Source: Holophaga sp.
GTDB taxonomy: Bacteria > Acidobacteriota > Holophagae > Holophagales > Holophagaceae
Direction: 5' to 3'
Assembly: GCA_016715205.1 (NCBI GenBank)
Contig: JADKBC010000049.1
Coordinates: forward strand, 186,001 to 250,000
Length of the DNA stretch: 64,000 nucleotides
This document shows positions 18,324-26,990 of this stretch, one piece after another. Below the pieces are notes generated by a model. It did no database searches. It was not told the DNA's origin and saw nothing but the letters and a program-made list of their open reading frames with translations. The position numbers and the translations under genes are program-made. Position 1 is the first letter of the stretch. Each line of letters begins with the position of its first letter.

Positions 18324-18803
18324 CTATTCGATGATGCAGAGCACCTGACGCATTTCGACGTTATCGCCCTGCTTCACGTTCATCTGCTGGATGGTGCCAG
18401 CGACTTTGGCCTGGATGTCGTTCTGCATTTTCATGGCTTCCAGGATGAGAATGGTGTCGCCGATTTCGACCCGCTCGCCCTCTTTCTTGAGGATCTTGAT
18501 GATGAGCCCCGGCATGATGGCGGTGACGGCGCCTGCGGCTTCAGCGGCTCCGGCGGTGGCTTTGCGGCTCTTGGAGGGGCCCTTCGGCTCTTCCAGACCT
18601 TTGGCTTCAATGGCGTAGGCAATGCCATCCACTTCGGCGCTGGTGCCGGAGAGTTTCACAGGATGGGGCGTGCCGCCAATGACCGGCTGGCCATCCTTCA
18701 GGGCGCAGGTGAATTCCACGCCATTGACCACCATGAGGTCGCCCCGTCGTTCCACTTCGTAGGGCGAGCCTTCCAGCATCAGGGTGAACTTGTTGTTGGC
18801 CAT
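18324..18803 (-). CDS. Biotin carboxyl carrier protein subunit
   Basis: 159 residues. The C-terminal biotinyl domain (about 90-158) has the biotinylation motif EAMKM with Lys125 and the paired half-motifs typical of 1.3S/gamma subunits. An N-terminal domain of about 70 residues and an Ala/Lys-rich linker precede it. ATG 18803 follows the upstream stop by one base (TGACATG). It carries CO2 between the 12S and 5S subunits encoded upstream in the same operon. Confidence 0.9.
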   Translation of the reverse strand: MANNKFTLMLEGSPYEVERRGDLMVVNGVEFTCALKDGQPVIGGTPHPVKLSGTSAEVDGIAYAIEAKGLEEPKGPSKSRKATAGAAEAAGAVTAIMPGLIIKILKKEGERVEIGDTILILEAMKMQNDIQAKVAGTIQQMNVKQGDNVEMRQVLCIIE

Positions 18804-18804
18804 G

Positions 18805-20292
18805 TCACCACCCCTCTTTCGCGATGCCGCGGGCACTCAGTTTCCAGGGCGAGACTTTGCTGACGGGTCCGGCCGCGGGGCGAGCTTCCTTCTGATCGAG
18901 TTGCTGGAAAAGCGCCATGGCAATGGCCGCGGCCACTTCTTCCTTGCCGCCCAATCCCTTGTTGCGGCGCTCGAAGAAGGGCTTGGCAATCTGGGGGAAC
19001 AGCGCGTAGCTGAGCACATCCTCTTCGCTGCGAGCCAAGTCACCGATTTCCCGACGGGCTGCTTCCAGGCCCGGCGCCAGCATTTCCGCAGGGCGGCAGG
19101 TGATGGGTTTTTCGTTGCCGATGGCCTTCTTCTGGATTTCCGGATCCATGGGCGCGGGAGGCTGGCCGTAGTAGCCGCGGAAATACTGTTTCACTTCCTC
19201 GGGAATGATCTTGTAGCGTTCACCGAGGACAACGTTCAGGGTGGCTTGGGTGCCCACGATCTGGCTGGATGGCGTGACCAGTGGTGGATAACCCATGTCC
19301 TTGCGGACGCGGGGGATTTCGTCCAGCACGTCGTAGTACTTGTCCATGGCGCCCTGCTGACGCAGCTGACTGATAAGGTTCGTCAGCATGCCGCCCGGTA
19401 CCTGGAACTGCAGCACGTTCACATCCACCGGTGCGATGCCCGCCTCGAAACTGGCGTACTTGGCGCGAATATCCGTGGTCTTGCGGGCGATTTCCGCCAG
19501 TTTGGGTAGATCCAAACCCGTATCTCGCTCCGTGCCTTTGAGCGCCGCAACAATGGTTTCCGTGGGGGGCTGAGAGGTGCTCATGGCCATGGCGGAAATG
19601 GCGCAATCCACCACATCCACACCCGCTTCCGCCGCCTTGATCAGCGCAGCGGTGCCGAAGCCGGAGGTGTAGTGGGTGTGCAATTGCACGGGCAGGCCCA
19701 CACGTTCTTTCAGCGCTTTCACGAGGTCGTAGGCCACGTAGGGCGTGATGAGACCGGCCATGTCCTTGATGGCGATGCTGTCCGCGCCCAGGGCCTTGAG
19801 ATCGGCGCCCATCTTCACGAAGGCTTCGGTGCTGTGGACGGGGCTGATGGTGTAGCTGATCACGCCCTGCACATGGCCGCCTTCGCGCTTGGCGATGCGC
19901 ATGGCGAATTCCATGTTGCGCAGGTCATTGAGCGCATCAAAGATGCGGAACACATCCACGCCATTCTTTTTGGCGAGCACGATGAATCTCTCGACGATGT
20001 CGTCGGGATAGTGCTTGTAGCCCACCGCATTCTGGCCGCGGAGCAGCATCTGGAAGGGCGTTTTGGGCATGGCCTTCTTCAACGTTTTCAGCCGTTCCCA
20101 CGGGTCCTCACCCAGAAAGCGCATGGCCGTATCGAAGGTGGCGCCGCCCCAGACTTCCAGAGACCAGTAGCCGATGTCATCGAGCATGGAGCAGAGCGGC
20201 AGCATGTCCTCGGTGCGCATGCGCGTGGCGAGCAGGCTCTGGTGGGCGTCGCGCAGCAGCGTTTCGCAAATCATCAAAGGCTTTTGCGCCAT
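18805..20292 (-). CDS. Carboxyltransferase 5S / pyruvate carboxylase subunit B-like
   Basis: 495 residues. It has a DRE-TIM-like barrel with ETLLRDAHQSLLATRM (metal/substrate site, about 10-25), IKDMAG and the HTHYTSG metal motif, followed by a conserved carboxylase domain. Family members are the oxaloacetate decarboxylase alpha chain, pyruvate carboxylase B and the 5S subunit of methylmalonyl-CoA:pyruvate transcarboxylase. With an mmdA-like gene and a separate biotin carrier in the operon, and no beta (sodium-pump) gene here, the transcarboxylase 5S role is the best fit. Confidence 0.88.
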   Translation of the reverse strand: MAQKPLMICETLLRDAHQSLLATRMRTEDMLPLCSMLDDIGYWSLEVWGGATFDTAMRFLGEDPWERLKTLKKAMPKTPFQMLLRGQNAVGYKHYPDDIVERFIVLAKKNGVDVFRIFDALNDLRNMEFAMRIAKREGGHVQGVISYTISPVHSTEAFVKMGADLKALGADSIAIKDMAGLITPYVAYDLVKALKERVGLPVQLHTHYTSGFGTAALIKAAEAGVDVVDCAISAMAMSTSQPPTETIVAALKGTERDTGLDLPKLAEIARKTTDIRAKYASFEAGIAPVDVNVLQFQVPGGMLTNLISQLRQQGAMDKYYDVLDEIPRVRKDMGYPPLVTPSSQIVGTQATLNVVLGERYKIIPEEVKQYFRGYYGQPPAPMDPEIQKKAIGNEKPITCRPAEMLAPGLEAARREIGDLARSEEDVLSYALFPQIAKPFFERRNKGLGGKEEVAAAIAMALFQQLDQKEARPAAGPVSKVSPWKLSARGIAKEGW

Positions 20293-20296
20293 GGGG

Positions 20297-20632
20297 CTAC
20301 TCCAGGTCCTGGGGCTTGGGGAACATATCCTTGGGCTTGATCATCAGCACCAGCGCACCGTCCGTGCTTTCGGAGCTGTGGGTCATGTAGGCCGGGACCG
20401 TCATGCTTTCACCCTTGCGCAGGGTTTCGGCGGGCGCGTTCTTGAAGCGGATCGTGATCTTGCCTTCCAGCACGAAGTACATCTCGTCCCGCGCATGGCT
20501 GTGCATGGGGTGCACGCCCTTGAAGTTCATCACGTAGGCCGCGTGGTCGTTGATGGCGCCCAGTTCCAGATGACTGTACGGAAGGTCCGAAAGCAGCTTC
20601 TTCAGTTCGGCGACGGAAGTCTTTCTCGACAT
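20297..20632 (-). CDS. Single-domain cupin
   Basis: 111 residues. The cupin metal motifs are HPMHSHARDEMYFVLEG (HxH and Glu, about 41-57) and a late VPAYMTHSSES His. There is no second domain. It lies between the 12S-like and 5S-like carboxylase genes with gaps of 9 and 4 nt, so it is part of the operon, but no cupin is known to me as a core part of these complexes. It may be a small sensor, isomerase or stabilising protein. Confidence 0.8.
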   Translation of the reverse strand: MSRKTSVAELKKLLSDLPYSHLELGAINDHAAYVMNFKGVHPMHSHARDEMYFVLEGKITIRFKNAPAETLRKGESMTVPAYMTHSSESTDGALVLMIKPKDMFPKPQDLE

Positions 20633-20641
20633 GTTCGCCTC

Positions 20642-22192
20642 CTATAGCGGCATCGTTGAGTGTTTGCGGGGTGGGTTGGTGTCGCGCTTGTTCTGGCAGA
20701 TCTTGAGCGCCTCGATCAGGCGCGGGCGGGTTTCGGAAGGCTCGATCACATCATCCAGATAGCCCCGGGCGGCGGCCACAAAGGGATTGGCGAACTTTTC
20801 CTTGTAGGTTTCGATCAGTTCCGCCCGTTTGGCGGCGGGGTCGGCGGCTTCCTGGAGTTCCTTGCGGAAGATGATGTTCACCGCGCCCTCGGGACCCATG
20901 ACGGCGATCTCGCCCGTGGGCCAAGCGATGTTGTAGTCGCCACGAATGTGCTTGGAACTCATCACGTCGTAGGCACCGCCGTAGGCTTTGCGCGTGATCA
21001 CCGTAAGCTTGGGTACCGTGGCCTCGCAGTACGCGTAGAGCAGCTTGGCACCGTGGATGATGATGCCATCGTGTTCCTGATGCACCCCAGGCATGAAGCC
21101 GGGCACATCCTCGAAGGTGATGATGGGGATGTTGAAGGCATCGCAGAAACGCACGAAGCGCGCAGCTTTGACGCTGGCCTTGATATCCAGCACGCCTGCC
21201 AGCACCAGCGGCTGATTGGCGACGATGCCCACCACGTTGCCGCCCAGACGGGCAAAGCCGCAGATGATGTTCTGGGCGTAGGCGCCGTGGATCTCAAAGA
21301 AATCGCCGTTGTCGACAATCTTCGAGATTACGTCGTGCATATCGTAGGCCTTGCGGGGGTCATCGGGCACCACGGTGTTCAGGGCTTCATCACGGCGATT
21401 GGGATCATCGCCGTTGTCCTGGTAGGGCGCGTCTTCCATGTTGTTGGAAGGCAGGTAGGTCATCAGGGTGCGGATCTGCTCCAGAGCGTCCTGTTCGTCT
21501 TCGCAGGCCAGGTGGGCCACGCCGCTCTTGGTGGCGTGGATGTTGGCGCCGCCGAGATCATCCATGGACACATCTTCGTGCGTTACGGTCTTCACCACAT
21601 CGGGACCGGTGATGAACATGTGGCTGGTCTTTTTCACCATCACGATGAAATCCGTAAGGGCCGGGCTGTACACCGCGCCGCCCGCGCAGGGGCCGAGGAT
21701 GGCACTGATTTGGGGCACCACACCGGATGCCAGGGTGTTGCGCAAGAAGATATCGGCATAGGCGCCGAGGGAAACCACGCCCTCCTGAATGCGGGCGCCG
21801 CCACTGTCGTTGAGGCCGATAACAGGAATGCCGTTCTTCACGGCGAGATCCATCACCTTGCAGATTTTCTCAGCATGGACTTCGCCGAGCGAACCGCCAA
21901 AGACCGTGAAATCCTGGCTGAAAACATAGACAGGGCGACCTTCGATCTGCCCCCAGCCCGTCACCACGCTGTCGCCCAGGAACTTCTTCTTGTCCATGCC
22001 GAAGTCGTGGGTGCGATGGGTTACGAAGGCATCCAGTTCGCGGAAAGAGCCTTTGTCCAGGAGGGCATCCACGCGCTCACGCGCCGTCATCTTGCCCTTG
22101 GCGTGCTGGGCATCGATGCGGTCCTGGCCGCCTCCCAGCAGGGATTCTTCGCGCAGTTTGCGAAGCATCTCCTTCTTGGCTTTCGTGTCCAT
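20642..22192 (-). CDS. mmdA: Propionyl/methylmalonyl-CoA carboxyltransferase (12S/MmdA-like)
   Basis: 516 residues, crotonase-fold carboxyltransferase. N-terminal half with GQDRIDAQHAKGKMTARERVDALLD and DSGGARIQEGV, C-terminal half with FEDVPGFMPGVHQEHDGIIIHGAKLLYAY and GPEGAVNIIFRKE, which are the two acyl-CoA and biotin binding halves. Known relatives: PccB, MmdA, transcarboxylase 12S. As first gene of the operon it probably transfers CO2 between methylmalonyl-CoA and biotin in propionate metabolism. Confidence 0.92.
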   Translation of the reverse strand: MDTKAKKEMLRKLREESLLGGGQDRIDAQHAKGKMTARERVDALLDKGSFRELDAFVTHRTHDFGMDKKKFLGDSVVTGWGQIEGRPVYVFSQDFTVFGGSLGEVHAEKICKVMDLAVKNGIPVIGLNDSGGARIQEGVVSLGAYADIFLRNTLASGVVPQISAILGPCAGGAVYSPALTDFIVMVKKTSHMFITGPDVVKTVTHEDVSMDDLGGANIHATKSGVAHLACEDEQDALEQIRTLMTYLPSNNMEDAPYQDNGDDPNRRDEALNTVVPDDPRKAYDMHDVISKIVDNGDFFEIHGAYAQNIICGFARLGGNVVGIVANQPLVLAGVLDIKASVKAARFVRFCDAFNIPIITFEDVPGFMPGVHQEHDGIIIHGAKLLYAYCEATVPKLTVITRKAYGGAYDVMSSKHIRGDYNIAWPTGEIAVMGPEGAVNIIFRKELQEAADPAAKRAELIETYKEKFANPFVAAARGYLDDVIEPSETRPRLIEALKICQNKRDTNPPRKHSTMPL

Positions 22193-22249
22193 CCGGTGTC
22201 CCCCCTTGCATTGGAAACTCTAGGTGGAGGCTTACCAGGCGAAGGCAAA

Positions 22250-22307
22250 CCTCTCGCGCAACCGCTGCACCAGCAAATTGTATGTGAACTTAGGTTGGCG
22301 CGAGGGG
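22250..22307 (-). promoter_or_regulatory. Stem-loop in the mmdA leader
   Basis: Arms 22250-22263 and 22293-22307 can pair over about 13 bp with one bulge (CTCGCGC-AACC against GGTTGGCGCGAG), with a 29-nt loop. The structure lies 58 nt upstream of mmdA. It could be a leader element or the inverted repeat of a protein site; no T run follows. Confidence 0.3.
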
Positions 22308-22354
22308 GGAGCTTAGGCTGTTTGAATTTTAGTGACGCCTAGCACACCGTTAGG

Positions 22355-22933
22355 TCAACGGAGGGCAGGGGAGGCGTTGAGTTCTTCAATGGCTTTCTGG
22401 GAATTCTGGGCCTGTAAGCTGGCGGGGTCGAGCTCGATCACCCGCTTCCAAACTTTGATCGCTTTGGGTTTATCTTTGAGATCCTGGGCGTAGACGATGC
22501 CCTGGTTGAACAGGCTTTGCAGGTGTTTGGGGTCGATGGCGTTGGCCTTCTGGAAATTGGCAAGCGCCTTGTCGAAGGCTTTGAGTTCCCGGTACATGAT
22601 CCCCTGGTCGGTCAGCACGTTGGGATTGCGAGGATCCAGGGCCAGGGCCTTGTCGTAGGCTTCAATGGATTTCTGGGGCTGGTGGGAATCGTAGTAGTCG
22701 TTCCCCAGGGAAATCCAGGCCTGGACATTGTTCGGTTCCCGCTGGGTGGCCTGCTGGGCATCGAAGATGCGCCGCTGGAGCGCCAATTCAGGGGAGACAG
22801 CGGCTGGCTGGGTCGCGACGGGCAGCGGGAGATTGTTGACCGCATCGGATCCGTGGCCCCGGCCAATGAAATAGCCAATGCCAAGGCCCACTGCAAGGCC
22901 CACACCCACGCCAGCCCAGATATTTCGATCCAT
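22355..22933 (-). CDS. Membrane-anchored TPR protein
   Basis: 192 residues. N-terminal membrane anchor (about 5-25, GVGVGLAVGLGIGYFIG), then at least three tetratricopeptide repeats (about 60-165: AWISLGNDYYDSHQPQKSIEAYDKALALDP and two following units), ending in an Ala/Leu helix. It is likely a periplasm-facing scaffold. GGAG lies upstream of the ATG, 17 nt after the preceding gene. Confidence 0.8.
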   Translation of the reverse strand: MDRNIWAGVGVGLAVGLGIGYFIGRGHGSDAVNNLPLPVATQPAAVSPELALQRRIFDAQQATQREPNNVQAWISLGNDYYDSHQPQKSIEAYDKALALDPRNPNVLTDQGIMYRELKAFDKALANFQKANAIDPKHLQSLFNQGIVYAQDLKDKPKAIKVWKRVIELDPASLQAQNSQKAIEELNASPALR

Positions 22934-22950
22934 GTTCTATGCTCCTCAAA

Positions 22951-23253
22951 CTAGTCCAAGACTTTGGTGACCTTCACCGCCCAAGGGTACTTGAATCGGG
23001 GGCGTTCCAGGGCCTCGCCATCCACCGAATCCACCCGCACCCGGTAGGTGTCGCCCCGGCGAACCTGGTAGTGGCTGGGGCAGGATTCATCCCCCTGGCG
23101 CCAGAAGGCCTCCACCAGGCCCGCGTAGAAATGCTTGTGCCCCCGCTCCGAGCGCCAGCAGATGCGCGTGCCGATGGGCACTGGCTCCTCGATTTCACGT
23201 GGCTTCAGCCGCCCCTTGAAGCTGTCCGTATCCGGCCCAAAGAGCCGCTGCAC
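22951..23253 (-). CDS. Hypothetical protein, probably missing its natural start
   Basis: 100 residues if GTG 23253 is the start, but no ribosome site is visible there. The frame stays open and protein-like for 62 more codons upstream (AISLEERKRIIAPA before the GTG) to a stop at 23440-23442, without an ATG. The AT-rich island begins right there, so the 5' end may have been lost. The product has many charged residues and several short strands (SHYQVRRGDTYRVRVDSVDG). I do not recognise the family. It lies 17 nt before the TPR gene. Confidence 0.45.
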   Translation of the reverse strand: MQRLFGPDTDSFKGRLKPREIEEPVPIGTRICWRSERGHKHFYAGLVEAFWRQGDESCPSHYQVRRGDTYRVRVDSVDGEALERPRFKYPWAVKVTKVLD

Positions 23254-23457
23254 GGCCGGTGCAATGATCCGCTTGCGCTCTTCCAGGGAAATGGCTTTGG
23301 GCTTAGCGGGGTGGTCTTTCAGGGGGAACTCCGCGGATTCGTTTTCAGGGATTGCTTGGGCGCCAAGGAAATTATGTGCTGCAATCGCCGGAGAGAGATG
23401 GAAATCCGAACTGCCGGAATTGAAATTATAGGGCTGCCTTCAAGACCTGCTGGGTTG

Positions 23458-24108
23458 TTAAGGCCTTGCCGTATTCAGCTTCTCCAAAAGGCCATCTGCC
23501 TCAAGTTTTTGAAAGATCTGATCTGCACAGACGATTGGATCAAACTTAATGGGGGGATTTGAAGTAAATACCATGCCAGGGACTCCCAAGCCGCCTCCGC
23601 CAGTCCATTCCAAATAAAGCTCTGCCTTCCACACATTGAGTTTCTCTTCGAACTCTGAAAGAGATAATCGCATGGTGGCACTTGCCTTTGGCCCAGTCCC
23701 ACTGCTCGCGATTCCCCTGCCGACGATTTCGATTTTCAGGAGATATGCGGGCGAAAAACCTGCCCGTCCATGAATCCCTGACATGTCGACACTCGGAAGT
23801 TTATTTGTCGGTGTACCAGTTGGGATTGTGATACCAGGTAAGTTGATAGATGACTTCATTTCACCAGATTGATGATAATTAAGTACAACTAAGTTCTGAA
23901 TTTTTCTTGTTTTAAGCTTGTTTTCTAATTGTTCTTTTAATAATGGGAAAAAATTGCTTCCATCTTCAGGAATATTTGTGAAAACGATACACACACGTTC
24001 TAATTTTTTATTATAATTTGGGCGTAAATATGAACTCATTTCGATTTTTGTACATGAACTAATGAGAATCAATAAAAATAACAAATTAAACAACTTAAGT
24101 ATTCTCAC
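23458..24108 (-). CDS. AT-rich lipoprotein of unknown function
   Basis: 216 residues. Type II signal peptide MRILKLFNLLFLLILISSC with lipobox Cys19. The mature domain starts with ERVCIVFTNIPEDG and LENKLKTRKIQNLVVLN, and ends with FQKLEADGLLEKL. Base composition and codon choice (many AAA, ATT, TTA) differ sharply from neighbours, a sign of recent transfer. The mature part resembles the C-terminal half of the next gene's ankyrin protein. No known family is recognised. Confidence 0.65.
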   Translation of the reverse strand: MRILKLFNLLFLLILISSCTKIEMSSYLRPNYNKKLERVCIVFTNIPEDGSNFFPLLKEQLENKLKTRKIQNLVVLNYHQSGEMKSSINLPGITIPTGTPTNKLPSVDMSGIHGRAGFSPAYLLKIEIVGRGIASSGTGPKASATMRLSLSEFEEKLNVWKAELYLEWTGGGGLGVPGMVFTSNPPIKFDPIVCADQIFQKLEADGLLEKLNTARP

Positions 24109-24136
24109 AAAAACACTCCTTAATTGGATTTAAGTT

Positions 24137-25072
24137 TCAGATTAGCAAGTCAGCTTCCATTTCATTAGTCAATTGTTTGACAAAAACAACAGGTAGGTCA
24201 TCATTTGGTGAGCTAAAGGGCCCCGGATTAATGCCCGTATCATTTGCAATGATTGCTTTTCCCCAGAGTACAGTCTGGTTTCCTTTTCGCCGAAGCTCTA
24301 CTTGGATCGTTGAACTGGTTCTGATTTTTTCAAAATAATGTTTCGTAATAGTGGCACTTGATTCATTTAGCGTAATGATGAATTGTGGTTTAAATGATTC
24401 AATTTTTTGAGATATGACATTTTCTTCATCAAAAGCCATAGGATCTAAAATGTAGATATAATTTCTAATTTTTCGTTTGGTAAGTTCAATTTCCAGATTA
24501 GTTTGAATTTTTTCCAGGTATGATTTAGATTCTTTATTGCTTGAACCAATAAGAATAAAAACATCATTTATTTTTTCGGTAATAATTTTATTAATTGTTG
24601 AATGAAGGTTTGGCATGCCTTTATAGGTCCCTGATAAAATGGCTGCACAGCTTTCAAGATTGTAGTATTTTGCGTAATCAGCAGGCTTTTTGCCTTTGGA
24701 ATCAGCGATCGAAGGATCGGCTTTGTAGGAAATTAACAATAGAACTTGATCTTCTTGTGCATAATATATTGCCAAATTTAATGGGGTGGTTCCAATTGGA
24801 AAATCCCCATAAATCATAGTAGATTGGGTATTTGGATCGGCACCATGATTTAAAAGCCACTTAGACATCACTTCGTTTCGATAATATATAGACCAAAGCA
24901 AGGGAGTCCAGCCCCATTTATCAACTTCATTAATCTTTTCGCCGCTCTCAAGACATGCTTTTACTTTGTCTAAATCCCCATCAATGGCAGCTTTTGAAAG
25001 CTTGGTCCCAGCCATTAAGGTTAAGCATCCTCCTATCGCTATTACGCAAAATACTTTCAGAAGGTTTTTCAT
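24137..25072 (-). CDS. Exported ankyrin-repeat protein
   Basis: 311 residues. N-terminal signal (MKNLLKVFCVIAIGGC; Cys16 may be a lipobox), about four ankyrin repeats (27-148, with GWTPLLWSIYYRNEVMSKWLLNHGADPN as the best unit), then a 150-residue C-terminal domain with INDVFILIGSSNKES and LEIELTKRKIRNYIYIL that matches the neighbouring lipoprotein in pattern. It is AT-rich like that gene. Probably an envelope-located binding protein. A paired exported-effector/partner role is conceivable but unproven. Confidence 0.7.
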   Translation of the reverse strand: MKNLLKVFCVIAIGGCLTLMAGTKLSKAAIDGDLDKVKACLESGEKINEVDKWGWTPLLWSIYYRNEVMSKWLLNHGADPNTQSTMIYGDFPIGTTPLNLAIYYAQEDQVLLLISYKADPSIADSKGKKPADYAKYYNLESCAAILSGTYKGMPNLHSTINKIITEKINDVFILIGSSNKESKSYLEKIQTNLEIELTKRKIRNYIYILDPMAFDEENVISQKIESFKPQFIITLNESSATITKHYFEKIRTSSTIQVELRRKGNQTVLWGKAIIANDTGINPGPFSSPNDDLPVVFVKQLTNEMEADLLI

Positions 25073-25226
25073 TGTATATCTCCATGATTTTCAGGATGGT
25101 TAACGGTCGAGCAAAAAATGGCTGTATGGTCCAAAGAGATCGAAAATCGATTCTGAATTTTGCCTTTGAAAATCTCCTTAACGATGACCTTTCCATGCCC
25201 GGATTTCAATCGCAGGGATGACCTGT

Positions 25227-26990
25227 TCAAAACCTTGGGCAGATCCTGCAAGCCTCGGGCGGGGTATCGGAAAGCATCTGCCGGCGCTGGTGCGCCAACA
25301 CGCCCTGTTGCCAAAGCTCGCTGAAGGGTTGTTCCAGCAGGTTGCCCACCACCTGATCGGGTTGGCAATCGCAGCACGTGATGGTACCGTCCACGGCAAT
25401 GGGCAGGGTCTGCCAGGGCGATTCGCAGTGGGTTCTCCGGATGGATCGGGTGTAAAGCTGGGTGGGCGGAACCAGCAGGTGCTGCTGGTAATTGCGGCGC
25501 AGGGCGAAGGCTTCCAGGCTGCGGACCGTCAGGGTGGGCAGGCGCAGGGCGAAGGCGGTGCGAATGGCCTGGCGCACGGTAGCAGTTGCCGCTGGGCTGG
25601 GGTTTTGCCAAAGGGTTTGAGCAAGGTTTTGGGGGAAATTGAGGTCCGAAAGCATGAGCACATCCACCCCGAGTCCCGCCACCAATTGCACCAGTTCCTC
25701 CAGGTGGGGCAGGGTGGCCGTTGATACAGCCGAAAATACGGCCCGGGCAAGGGGGCGAGTCTGCTGGGCCAGGGCATTGAAGGCTTTGATGTTGGCCACG
25801 GCGCGATTGAGATCAGTACCAGCCCGCACCTGCTCCGCCAGTTCCGCCGTGGGCGCATCCAGGCTGAACGTGATGCCATCCAAGCCTGCGTCGAGAAGCG
25901 CCTTGCCGTATTCCGGGTTGAGCAGATGCGCGTTGGTTACCAGGGCGATGCGGCGACCCAAGGCTTTGGCTTCGGCCACGAAATCCGCCACCTGGGGGTG
26001 CAGCAGGGGTTCGCCCAGCCCTACCAGGGTGATGCGATAGGCATGGGGCAGCAGATCCAGGATGCGGCGGAAGGTCTCTAACGACATTTCGGCCGCCGGG
26101 CGACCGCTGTGGGTACGCGCACAGAAGACGCAACGAAGGTTGCAGCGGGTGGTGATCTCAATGTTGGCGAAGATGGGCTCGGAAAGCGCCTTGAGTCCAA
26201 GCTCCAGCGGTTGTTGGCTGAGCCCGCGAGCACTGGGACAGTTGGCCAAATGCCGCGCGGAGGTTGGGTGTGCGGTCAGAAACGCACCGACTTCAGGCTC
26301 ATCTTCCTGAAGTTCCAAAAGGCTGGTGCACTCGCTTTCACTGAGTTCATGGGCGGCATCCCGCACAGCCCGCTGCACGGCATCGTACGCGAAGGCACAG
26401 CCCGTGCCCTTGAACAGGTGATGCCCTGCTCCAGGTATGAACATGGCTCGGGCGGCCCCAGGCTTGAAGTGGGCGCGCCACAGGGAAGCTTCGCGGCTGG
26501 GCACCAGATCATCTGCTTCACCCTGCAAGATCAGCACGGGGCAGGGTATGGCAGCCTGGGCTCCGATGGCATTAATGCATGCCACCATGCGGGCCATATC
26601 GGTGAAGGAAAGGGCGGCGCTGGCTTCGGAATGGGCGCTCCAGCGCGGCAGATAGTGGCCGTCAATGCGCTTGGGCACGGCCGCCAGCACTACCAGGTCG
26701 GGCTGTAGGCCACCTTCCGCCAGGGCCGCCAGAGCCAGCACGCCGCCTGTGGAATGTCCCACCAGGATGAGCTTTCGGCCTGCATTTGTGAGAGTGATGG
26801 CCGCTTCGCGAATGGCGTTGAGAAAGGCGTCCTTGTCAAAGGCCGGTGCGGTGGCGGGGTGACCCGGCAACAGGATCTTCAAGATGTCCGCATCGGGGCA
26901 GGTCGCAGCCAGGGCCTCGGGCAGGGCGCCAAAATCCGCCGGAGAACCGGTGTAGCCGTGGATCAGAAGAATGCCGGGGCCCATGCTCAT
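25227..26990 (-). CDS. Alpha/beta hydrolase fused to a radical SAM domain
   Basis: 587 residues. Residues 1-215 form a complete alpha/beta hydrolase: HGYTGSPADF oxyanion loop, GHSTGG with Ser80, Asp160 in GEADDLVP, His190 in GAGHH. A 50-residue linker leads to a radical SAM domain (about 270-500) with CNLRCVFC (Cys 283, 287, 290) and GLGEPLLHP. The Cys-rich C-terminus (CESPW, CCDCQPD, CRICPRF) is SPASM/Twitch-like and would bind extra iron-sulfur clusters. The ATG overlaps the glycosyltransferase stop (ATGA), so the fusion is the last gene of the minus-strand operon. I infer a hydrolase or thioesterase plus a radical oxidation step on one product. Confidence 0.85.
   Translation of the reverse strand: MSMGPGILLIHGYTGSPADFGALPEALAATCPDADILKILLPGHPATAPAFDKDAFLNAIREAAITLTNAGRKLILVGHSTGGVLALAALAEGGLQPDLVVLAAVPKRIDGHYLPRWSAHSEASAALSFTDMARMVACINAIGAQAAIPCPVLILQGEADDLVPSREASLWRAHFKPGAARAMFIPGAGHHLFKGTGCAFAYDAVQRAVRDAAHELSESECTSLLELQEDEPEVGAFLTAHPTSARHLANCPSARGLSQQPLELGLKALSEPIFANIEITTRCNLRCVFCARTHSGRPAAEMSLETFRRILDLLPHAYRITLVGLGEPLLHPQVADFVAEAKALGRRIALVTNAHLLNPEYGKALLDAGLDGITFSLDAPTAELAEQVRAGTDLNRAVANIKAFNALAQQTRPLARAVFSAVSTATLPHLEELVQLVAGLGVDVLMLSDLNFPQNLAQTLWQNPSPAATATVRQAIRTAFALRLPTLTVRSLEAFALRRNYQQHLLVPPTQLYTRSIRRTHCESPWQTLPIAVDGTITCCDCQPDQVVGNLLEQPFSELWQQGVLAHQRRQMLSDTPPEACRICPRF

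Noticed and set aside
20660..22342. Long open frame opposite mmdA (560 codons)
   Set aside because: His/Gly/Val-rich translation with no domain; an antisense shadow caused by high GC and mmdA codon use. Similar long frames opposite clpB, xdh and ygfK were rejected for the same reason.
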